The translations under genes and the position numbers were made by a program. Under the pieces are notes generated by a model, which worked only from the letters and a program-made list of their open reading frames with translations, did no database searches and was not told where the DNA came from. Below, piece after piece: positions 1-5,368 of a stretch of DNA of 5,368 nt. The first letter of the stretch is position 1, and each line of letters starts with the position of its first letter. This stretch comes from DUOX01 sp050944015. Lineage in GTDB: Bacteria; Bacillota; Clostridia; Oscillospirales; Oscillospiraceae. Location: positions 1 to 5,368 of the forward strand of contig JBMNQG010000084.1 of assembly GCA_050944015.1 (NCBI GenBank). The letters run 5' to 3'.

Positions 1-124
1 GAATCCTTCTTCCTTTTGGGAGGTAATGGCTTTGTAGCAGAAACCATTATACCAAAAGCCTTGAAGGGTTCTCAACTTTCATTTAAGTTTACACTACCAC
101 AAAAATTGTTAGGAGGAGTAATTT

Positions 125-1660
125 ATGAAAAAACTGAGTCGATTATTAGTGCTTTTTCTAGCGATAGCGATGTTATTTGCCTTGGCGGCCTGCGGTTCCG
201 GTAATGCCGGAAAAAACAAATCAGACAAATCTGTAACTGTCGGCATTGCTTCCAATTACTATTATTTTAATCCGATGGGAGGAAGCGAGAGCGATGCCAT
301 TGCCAATGGCATGCTATACAACACACTATTTCAGATAGACCAGAATGGGAAATACTATTCACCTGTCTCCGATGATTGGGGTTGGGAAGACGATACCACT
401 CTGCGGATAACCATCAAGGACGGAATATATTTTAGCGACGGATCAAAAATGACCGCCAACGACGTGCTTGCCACCATGAGGTTTGCTCAGGAATGTGGCT
501 CACAAAGGGCGGGGTTATGGAACGGTGTAATTGATTTCGACTCCACCTATGTAACCGATGACGGCATGACAATCTACATTAAGTATTATGATGTCTACGG
601 AGCTGCGTTGTCGGAGATGTGCATAGAGCTGTTAAGCGGCGACTTTGTATCCAGTCATCCGGACGGGGACGACGTCTGGTGGAAAGGGCCTGTAGGTTCC
701 GGTCCATATAAAGTTAAAGAACTGGTTAACGGCTCTTACATCACATATGAGCTCAGGGACGATTACTGGGATAAAAGCAAAAACTATGAATGCAAGGAAT
801 TAACGGTTCGTTATTACTCCGACTCAACCACCATGTGGGTCGATTACCAGAATGGTGTCATTGACGTGGCGCTTGACCTCAATGACGAGCAAGTCAAGGC
901 ACTAGAAAGCGGACAGGTGAAAGGAACCCTCGTCAAAAAGAACACGCATAATGTGCCCTGCCTGGTTATGTATGAGGATAACCAGTACCTTTCGGATATT
1001 AACGTCCGAAAAGCCATGTCATACGCACTTGATTTCGCGGCTGTTGGAGATATGGCCTGGGGTTCCCTGCAATCTCCCGCCACCTCTCATTTTGCTGACA
1101 CGCTGGGCTGCTATACCAATTATTCCGGCTACTTCACCTATGACCCGGAGGAGGCAAAACGGATTCTTAAAGAAGCAGGCTATGACGAAGGCGAAATCAC
1201 CCTGTCTTATGTGGCGGTTAACGTTGCCGACGAGGTTGCCGTTATGGAGGCAATTCAGGGTTATTTGAGCGCCGTAGGTATAAATGTGGAGTGTTCCAGC
1301 CTGGACCTGAATTCGGCTCTTCAGTATTATTTCGGCGGCGGCAACGACCTTGCCCTTTTAACAACCAGGGGAGCAAACTACCAGAGAGAACCCCGGCTTA
1401 ATGCCACTATCAACGGCATATTTGTCGACCGCATGATGACACATCCGGAATACGTGGCCTTGTTAAAGGAAGGACTGGCCACCCATGATTACGACTCTCG
1501 CATGGAGGCTTATAAAAAAGTTGACAAGTGGCTTTTTGAAAACTACTGGCTGTTCCCCATAGCCCAGCCACAGGAGGCATTATGCTTTAACGAGAGAATA
1601 AAATCTATCAATATTAACAACATCGGTTTTGAATGCCTTGGTGACATAACATTCAACTAA
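125..1660 (+). CDS. ABC transporter substrate-binding lipoprotein, family 5 (peptide/opine/nickel class)
   Basis: This is the extracytoplasmic receptor of an oligopeptide-class ABC importer (SBP_bac_5 family). It captures solute outside the membrane and delivers it to the permeases encoded downstream. The 511-residue length is normal for the family. Residues 1-22 form a lipoprotein signal (two Lys, a hydrophobic core, then the lipobox LAAC), with Cys23 as the lipidated residue. Family signatures include LRITIKDGIYFSDG (93-106) followed by a T-A-N-D-V segment (110-114), GSGPYKVKEL (191-200) with a downstream RDDYW (211-215), DINVRKAMSYALD (291-303), and YDPEEAKRILKEAGY (339-353). The start is well supported: AGGAGGAG at 111-118 lies 6 nt before the ATG. 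The mature protein carries eight further Cys residues, an unusual number for an exported receptor. The ligand cannot be read from sequence; peptides, modified amino acids, nickel chelates and other small organics are all carried by this family. The neighbouring flavoenzyme suggests a redox-active ligand, which is inference. Confidence 0.95.
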   Translation: MKKLSRLLVLFLAIAMLFALAACGSGNAGKNKSDKSVTVGIASNYYYFNPMGGSESDAIANGMLYNTLFQIDQNGKYYSPVSDDWGWEDDTTLRITIKDGIYFSDGSKMTANDVLATMRFAQECGSQRAGLWNGVIDFDSTYVTDDGMTIYIKYYDVYGAALSEMCIELLSGDFVSSHPDGDDVWWKGPVGSGPYKVKELVNGSYITYELRDDYWDKSKNYECKELTVRYYSDSTTMWVDYQNGVIDVALDLNDEQVKALESGQVKGTLVKKNTHNVPCLVMYEDNQYLSDINVRKAMSYALDFAAVGDMAWGSLQSPATSHFADTLGCYTNYSGYFTYDPEEAKRILKEAGYDEGEITLSYVAVNVADEVAVMEAIQGYLSAVGINVECSSLDLNSALQYYFGGGNDLALLTTRGANYQREPRLNATINGIFVDRMMTHPEYVALLKEGLATHDYDSRMEAYKKVDKWLFENYWLFPIAQPQEALCFNERIKSININNIGFECLGDITFN

Positions 1661-1695
1661 TTAATGTTTATCAAAAGCTTTATAAAGTTCATGAG

Positions 1696-1734
1696 ATGGC
1701 AAACGGTTCGGTCGCATGCCGGGCCGCTTGTCAT
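1696..1734 (+). ncRNA. Intergenic mRNA hairpin between the binding-protein and flavoprotein genes
   Basis: The left arm (1696-1711) pairs with the right arm (1719-1734) over 16 positions around a 7-nt loop (1712-1718). Fifteen positions pair: twelve Watson-Crick and three G-U (1699/1731, 1707/1723, 1708/1722). The single mismatch is A1703 against C1727. The G-U pairs become A-C mismatches in the opposite strand, so the fold is a + strand RNA structure. No U-run follows (next bases gctata), so it is not a canonical intrinsic terminator. In many ABC transporter operons a hairpin after the binding-protein gene protects that transcript segment or attenuates downstream expression, giving excess receptor over permease. 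That role is inferred here. The AT-rich palindromes AAAGCTTT (1674-1681) and CTTTATAAAG (1678-1687) lie just upstream in the same gap. Confidence 0.6.
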
Positions 1735-1760
1735 GCTATACCGGAATAGAGGTTCAACTG

Positions 1761-1767
1761 AGGGGGG
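1761..1767 (+). promoter_or_regulatory. Ribosome binding site that decides the flavoprotein start
   Basis: AGGGGGG is the only purine-rich Shine-Dalgarno candidate near the start of the flavoprotein gene. It ends 2 nt before the ATG at 1770, which is too close, and 11 nt before the ATG at 1779, which is slightly long but workable. It lies 45 nt downstream of the in-frame ATG at 1716, which therefore has no ribosome binding site and also sits in the loop of the 1696-1734 hairpin. The site favours initiation at 1779, or less likely 1770, and argues against 1716. Confidence 0.65.
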
Positions 1768-1778
1768 AAATGAAGAAA

Positions 1779-3413
1779 ATGAGCACATGGAGGACCCCGC
1801 CGGCTCCAATACCGCCGGAACAAATCGAGACCATTGAACGTGCGGATGTGGTAATTGTCGGACTTGGGTTTGCCGGTACTGCTGCCCTGCGCGCTGTTGC
1901 CGAAAAGGGAGGCAGCGTCATAGGCATCGAGGAAATGCCAGAAAAAAGCTATAACGCCTGGGGACGGCATATTGGACATATCAACTCTAAATTCCTGGAG
2001 AGCCGGGGAGTGCCCAAAGTTGACATTATAGAATATTTTAACGAATGGATGCGCAGGGCCGGAAACCGGGCAAACCCGGGGCTTATTATGAAGTTTATAA
2101 AAAACTGCGGCGACGCTTTCGACTGGTATACGGACATGATAGAGGACAAGAGCTACATAAACGTGGCATTTTGGCTTGGCGGCAAAAAAATTGATGGCGA
2201 ACTGTCGGGATACAAGTTCTGGCCCGGTACAGCCGAATTTGAAACAGGACCAGCTCCTATGTTTAGGAAAAATGCGCCCCCGTCCGTAATTCTCGGACAG
2301 GACAGATTTCCGGAATCCGAAGGAAAAAACATGCGTTTGACTCAGATCAACAGAGCAAACCATAGAAAAGCGGAAGCGCTGGGCGCTAGAACTCGCTTCG
2401 GCATTGAGGCGATGCAATTAGTTAAAGAGGGCAATCGTGTTTCCGGTGTCGTCGGCCGGGACAGGGAAGGGAAATATCATCTTTTTCTTGCTGATAAGGG
2501 TGTTATACTGGCCGCCGGGGATTTCGGCGGGAACAGGGAAATGGTGATGGACCTGGTTCACGACATTGCGGACCTTTACGGGGATGAAAAATTCTTTACC
2601 ATGGGCAGAAAGGGACGCGGAATCCAGATGGGTGTCTGGGCCGGGGGCAGACTGGAGGCGGGGACAATCCCTGTCATGGGCGGAAACTTCTTTGTCCATA
2701 GAGGACTGAGTGTCACCTTTGGCGTGCTCTGGCTTGACCCAGACGGGAAACGCTACTGCAACGAGATGTTCGGAGATCCGGTTATGACTGGCATGCCCGG
2801 AAACCAGATGAAGCGCGGCACTTATTACAACATATTTGACCATAGGCTTTACGAAGACGTTCAGTGGGCGGTTCCGGCCCATGAAGGTTTCGATGAGACA
2901 CAATACTATGATGCCCAGGGCTATTTCAGGGAGTGCATGGAGGCCGCCCTGAAAGCAGGCAAAGGTGGTACGGAAGTCTGGGGAATGTTCGGACCCATAC
3001 GCATTGCAGGCGGCAATAGCATGGAGGAACTCCTTGACAACGCAGAACTTGAAGGGCAAGTGCGTACAAACGTTCAAAAGAGCATAGAGAGGTACAACGA
3101 GATATGCCGTTTGGGCCGTGACGAGGACTTTGGAAAGGATTCGAAATTGCTCAGAGAGTTAGAATGGCCTATGTTTATCCAGTTCTGCAAGGCTCAGTCT
3201 GTAATGCTTTGTACAGTGGGCGGCTTGCTTACGGATGAAAACCAAAATGTACTGGACAAGAATTTTGAACCTATTCCTGGACTCTTTGCCACCGGAAATT
3301 GCTGTGGCAGACGATTTGGCACGCAGTATTCCACGCCTACTTCGGGAGTTAGCATAGGCATTGCCATAACTCTGGGAAGGGAAGCTGGATATGCTGCTTT
3401 AGGCGAAAATTAA
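1779..3413 (+). CDS. FAD-binding oxidoreductase, fumarate reductase/succinate dehydrogenase flavoprotein superfamily, cytoplasmic
   Basis: This is a 544-residue flavoprotein of the FAD_binding_2 class, whose members reduce or dehydrogenate C-C bonds (fumarate, urocanate, 3-ketosteroids). Numbered from the 1779 start, it has the dinucleotide-binding motif VGLGFAG (27-33), an acidic residue for the FAD ribose (E51), GVILAAGDFGGN (241-252), GRGIQMG (279-285), a TVGG segment (479-482) and a C-terminal FAD-contact region beginning GLFATGNCCGRRFG (501-514). There is no signal peptide, membrane segment, heme motif or FMN-binding domain, so it is probably a soluble cytoplasmic enzyme fed by an unidentified donor. 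The substrate-binding and proton-donor Arg/His residues of fumarate reductase are not evident: the NE-xx-RD loop reads NEMFGD (328-333), and the usual His before TxGG is replaced by Leu-Cys. It is probably not a fumarate reductase. The start was chosen by Shine-Dalgarno spacing; an in-frame ATG at 1716 would add 21 residues of unlikely sequence. It lies between the binding-protein and permease genes, so its substrate is probably imported by this transporter (inference). Confidence 0.9.
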   Translation: MSTWRTPPAPIPPEQIETIERADVVIVGLGFAGTAALRAVAEKGGSVIGIEEMPEKSYNAWGRHIGHINSKFLESRGVPKVDIIEYFNEWMRRAGNRANPGLIMKFIKNCGDAFDWYTDMIEDKSYINVAFWLGGKKIDGELSGYKFWPGTAEFETGPAPMFRKNAPPSVILGQDRFPESEGKNMRLTQINRANHRKAEALGARTRFGIEAMQLVKEGNRVSGVVGRDREGKYHLFLADKGVILAAGDFGGNREMVMDLVHDIADLYGDEKFFTMGRKGRGIQMGVWAGGRLEAGTIPVMGGNFFVHRGLSVTFGVLWLDPDGKRYCNEMFGDPVMTGMPGNQMKRGTYYNIFDHRLYEDVQWAVPAHEGFDETQYYDAQGYFRECMEAALKAGKGGTEVWGMFGPIRIAGGNSMEELLDNAELEGQVRTNVQKSIERYNEICRLGRDEDFGKDSKLLRELEWPMFIQFCKAQSVMLCTVGGLLTDENQNVLDKNFEPIPGLFATGNCCGRRFGTQYSTPTSGVSIGIAITLGREAGYAALGEN

Positions 3414-3455
3414 GCTAACACATAGAAGGCTGCGGTCGGATTGAGGTAAGAGCAT

Positions 3456-4448
3456 ATGATCAGGTTTATTTTAAAAAGAATCCTTTGGATGATACCGACG
3501 GTTCTTGGCGTTTTGCTAATCATCTTTATCATTAATGAGCTAATGCCTGGAGATCCAGCCATGAACGCCCTTGGAACCAACTTTACCCAGGAGCAGTATG
3601 AGGCTAAACGCGAAGCCATGGGACTGAATGATCCATATTTATTGAGGTATGTGCGATATGTGAAGGATTTTGTGACGAAGTTCGATTTGGGCACCTCATA
3701 TTCAACGCTGCGCCCTGTGGGAGATATGATTAAGGAACGCATTGGAGTGACTCTCCTGCTCGGCATACTTGGAAGCCTGATAACCATTATATTCGGCATG
3801 CTTATAGGCATCCTTTCCGCCGTAAGGCAATACTCGGCGCTGGATTATGCCACAACGTTCTTTGCCACATTTTTCGCCTCTATGCCAAACTTTTGGATGG
3901 CCCTGATGGCTATAATCATCTTTTCCCAGAAACTGAAGCTGCTGCCTGCTTCGGGGCTTGCCACCTGGGTGCACTGGATATTGCCGGTGGTTTGTTTGGG
4001 GCTTGGGCCCATTGCGCTGGTGGTCCGTATTACCCGAACCAGTATGCTTGACGTAATTAGGCAGGACTATATTATTACCGCCCGGGCAAAGGGCGCCAAG
4101 GAGCGGGCGGTGATTTACAAGCACGCCCTGCGCAATGCGCTTATTCCCGTAATAACGGTAATAGGAATGCAGTTGAGCATGATATTCGGCGGTTCTGTAA
4201 TTATAGAAACAATTTTCTCCATACCGGGTATGGGCATGATGCTGCTGGCGGCTATAAACGGCCGGGACTATATTGCAGTACAGGGTATTGTATTGGTCCT
4301 TTCCATTACGGTGTGCATCGTAAACCTGCTGGTGGATGTCGCCTATGCCTTTGCGGACCCCCGCATTAAGGCCCAGTACGTAGCCACAAAAAAGAATGAG
4401 GGAATACAGACTCAGAGTGTTGCGGGGAAAGAGGGGGTGCCTACATGA
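3456..4448 (+). CDS. ABC transporter permease, DppB/OppB type
   Basis: This is one of the two membrane subunits that form the solute channel of an oligopeptide-class importer. The protein has 330 residues, the usual family size. The N-terminus shows the typical opening: a basic start MIRFILKRIL, first membrane segment about 9-27, then a PGDP motif (31-34). An extracytoplasmic region with DLGTSY (77-82) follows. Further membrane segments fall near 97-121, 131-157, 172-191, 228-251 and 276-300. The cytoplasmic coupling (EAA) loop, which contacts the ATPase, is at about 208-227 (TARAKGAKERAVIYKHALRN). ETIFSIPGMG (251-260) and the final DPR (301-303) are family signatures. The polar tail after 303 is somewhat extended. 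The ribosome binding site is GAGG at 3443-3446, 9 nt before the ATG. The gene begins 42 nt after the flavoprotein stop and overlaps the next gene by ATGA, so translation of the two permeases is probably coupled. Confidence 0.95.
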   Translation: MIRFILKRILWMIPTVLGVLLIIFIINELMPGDPAMNALGTNFTQEQYEAKREAMGLNDPYLLRYVRYVKDFVTKFDLGTSYSTLRPVGDMIKERIGVTLLLGILGSLITIIFGMLIGILSAVRQYSALDYATTFFATFFASMPNFWMALMAIIIFSQKLKLLPASGLATWVHWILPVVCLGLGPIALVVRITRTSMLDVIRQDYIITARAKGAKERAVIYKHALRNALIPVITVIGMQLSMIFGGSVIIETIFSIPGMGMMLLAAINGRDYIAVQGIVLVLSITVCIVNLLVDVAYAFADPRIKAQYVATKKNEGIQTQSVAGKEGVPT

Positions 4449-5347
4449 ATAAGGTACAGACGAAACCCGCTGCTGAAATCTCGGAAGAAGATGTTATCCT
4501 GCGTAAGCGGAGCCAGATGAAGGACGTCTGGATAAGATTCAAAAGCAACAAGCTTGCTATGGTTGGCATGGTAATTGTTATTCTGATCGTCCTTTCAGCT
4601 GTTTTTGCGGAGTTTCTGACGCCTTATGATTATTCGGCACAGGATTACGACAGTCGGTTCCAGTTTCCAAGCTGGGAACACCCCTTCGGCACCGACAATT
4701 ACGGCCGCGATCTTTTAAGCCGGGTCATGTACGGAGGGAGAATATCTCTTCTGGTATCCCTGCTGGGACTTGTCATATCCCTTGTTATCGGAGGCATTCT
4801 TGGAGCCACCGCCGGCTATTTTGGCGGATTGTATGAAAGCACGGTTATGCGCCTGATGGATATTATCATGGCAATCCCGGGTATGCTTATGGCTGTTTCG
4901 ATTTCGGCGTTGCTGGGCACCGGCATTCTTAATACGGCAATTGCAGTTTCGGTGGGAGGCATTGCGCCCAGCGCCAGGATGATCAGGGCAATCGTATTAA
5001 CGATAAGGGAACAGGAATATATAGAGGCGGCGCGGGCACGGGGGTCAAGGAACCTGAGAATCATATTTAGGCAGATACTTCCCAATACCCTTTCGCCAAT
5101 CATAGTTGACGCCACACTCCGCATAGGTGGCAATATCATGATGATCTCGGGACTGAGTTTTATCGGACTGGGTGTTCAGCCTCCCACGCCGGAATGGGGT
5201 TCGATCCTCAATTCAGGGCGCGATTATATTAATTCATTCTGGCCGATAATCACCTTTCCCGGAATTGCAATAATGTTGACGATGTTCGGGTTCAATGTCA
5301 TGGGGGACGGGCTCCGGGACGCACTTGACCCAAAACTCAAACGCTGA
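4445..5347 (+). CDS. ABC transporter permease, DppC/OppC type
   Basis: This is the second channel-forming membrane subunit, pairing with the DppB-type protein encoded just upstream. The protein has 300 residues, normal for the family. It has a hydrophilic cytoplasmic N-terminus (about 1-35) leading into the OppC N-terminal domain, with the first membrane segment at about 36-57. The hallmark HPFGTDNYGRD (79-89) precedes the transport domain. The coupling loop EAARARGSRNLRIIFRQILP lies at 194-213, followed by LSFIGLGVQPPTPEWG (237-252) and the C-terminal signature GDGLRDALDPKLK (287-299). Its ATG overlaps the upstream TGA as ATGA. A purine-rich GAGGGGGTG at 4431-4439, inside the end of the upstream gene, sits 5 nt before the start. 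No truncation or missing motif was seen. It also resembles NikC- and GsiD-type permeases, so the motifs fix the class but not the substrate. Confidence 0.95.
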   Translation: MNKVQTKPAAEISEEDVILRKRSQMKDVWIRFKSNKLAMVGMVIVILIVLSAVFAEFLTPYDYSAQDYDSRFQFPSWEHPFGTDNYGRDLLSRVMYGGRISLLVSLLGLVISLVIGGILGATAGYFGGLYESTVMRLMDIIMAIPGMLMAVSISALLGTGILNTAIAVSVGGIAPSARMIRAIVLTIREQEYIEAARARGSRNLRIIFRQILPNTLSPIIVDATLRIGGNIMMISGLSFIGLGVQPPTPEWGSILNSGRDYINSFWPIITFPGIAIMLTMFGFNVMGDGLRDALDPKLKR

Positions 5348-5349
5348 CT

Positions 5350-5356
5350 GGGGGTG
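5350..5356 (+). promoter_or_regulatory. Ribosome binding site of the gene entering at the right edge
   Basis: GGGGGTG lies 5 nt before the ATG at 5362. It closely resembles the site in front of the DppC-type gene (GGGGGTG at 4433-4439), and both differ from GGAGGTG by one A-to-G change, which can still pair as G-U with the 16S rRNA tail. The site supports a real gene start at the window edge. Confidence 0.6.
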
Positions 5357-5361
5357 TACAT

Positions 5362-5368
5362 ATGAACG
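5362..5368 (+). CDS. Start of a further operon gene, cut by the window edge (probable ABC transporter ATPase)
   Basis: Only ATG-AAC-G is present, so the product cannot be read (Met-Asn and onward). A start is called because a good Shine-Dalgarno sequence stands 5 nt upstream and the ATG follows the DppC-type stop by only 14 nt on the same strand. In oligopeptide-class ABC operons the DppC-type gene is usually followed by the DppD/OppD-type ATPase and then the DppF/OppF-type ATPase. No ATPase is otherwise present in the window, so this is the expected identity by position alone. Confidence 0.5.

Noticed and set aside
18..37. GGGAGGT followed by an ATG at 26 encoding Met-Ala-Leu-stop, a possible leader peptide.
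   Set aside because: The Shine-Dalgarno sequence almost touches the ATG, and three codons give no attenuation logic.
61..89. Possible promoter: TTGAAG (61-66), 17-nt spacer, TAAGTT (84-89).
   Set aside because: Spacing is ideal but the -10 matches consensus at only three of six bases, and such matches are common in AT-rich leaders. It is the best candidate seen upstream of the operon, but it is not supported well enough to list.
74..89. Short inverted repeat AACTT / AAGTT with a 6-nt gap, a possible operator.
   Set aside because: Five-base arms in AT-rich sequence occur often by chance, and no regulator gene is in the window to link to it.
1..204. A frame open from the left edge to a TAA at 202-204, with possible starts near 16.
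   Set aside because: It overlaps the binding-protein signal sequence by about 80 nt in another frame, no family was recognised, and the strong ribosome binding site at 111-118 belongs to the binding-protein gene. The other two + frames stop at 24-26 and 35-37, so the tail of an upstream gene could end there, but nothing identifies it.
1696..1734. The intergenic hairpin as an intrinsic transcription terminator.
   Set aside because: No T-run follows the right arm, and the downstream genes look co-transcribed with no convincing separate promoter in the gap.
1731..3077. Long minus-strand open frames opposite the flavoprotein gene (1731-2417 and 2418-3077).
   Set aside because: They lie wholly antisense to a gene with clear family motifs, their translations show no recognisable domain, and they abut only because of codon bias on the coding strand.

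Overview
The window looks like part of a chromosome from a low-to-mid GC Gram-positive anaerobe, most likely a member of the Clostridia. This is an inference. It rests on strong Shine-Dalgarno sequences, a lipid-anchored solute-binding protein with a classic short lipobox signal, roughly balanced base composition by eye, and a cytoplasmic relative of the fumarate-reductase flavoproteins that are abundant in anaerobic Firmicutes and Actinobacteria. No rRNA, tRNA, insertion sequence, CRISPR or phage signal was seen.

All genes lie on the + strand and appear to form one transcription unit. From left to right: about 120 nt of leader with no clear gene; a family-5 (peptide/opine/nickel type) extracytoplasmic binding lipoprotein (125-1660); a gap of about 120 nt holding a strong imperfect RNA hairpin (1696-1734); an FAD-binding oxidoreductase of the FAD_binding_2 / fumarate-reductase flavoprotein superfamily (best start 1779, end 3413); a DppB/OppB-type permease (3456-4448); a DppC/OppC-type permease overlapping it by ATGA (4445-5347); and the first codons of a further gene with its own ribosome binding site (5362 onward), probably the first ATPase of the transporter.

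The binding protein, two permeases and expected ATPases make a standard oligopeptide-class ABC importer. The odd element is the flavoenzyme between the binding protein and the permeases. The simplest reading is that the importer brings in a small organic molecule which the flavoprotein then reduces or dehydrogenates in the cytoplasm. The flavoprotein keeps its FAD-binding motifs. By eye, however, it lacks the Arg and His residues that bind and protonate dicarboxylates in fumarate reductases. It also has no signal peptide, heme domain or FMN-binding domain, so its substrate and electron donor are unknown. This uptake-plus-redox cassette is the most interesting content of the window.
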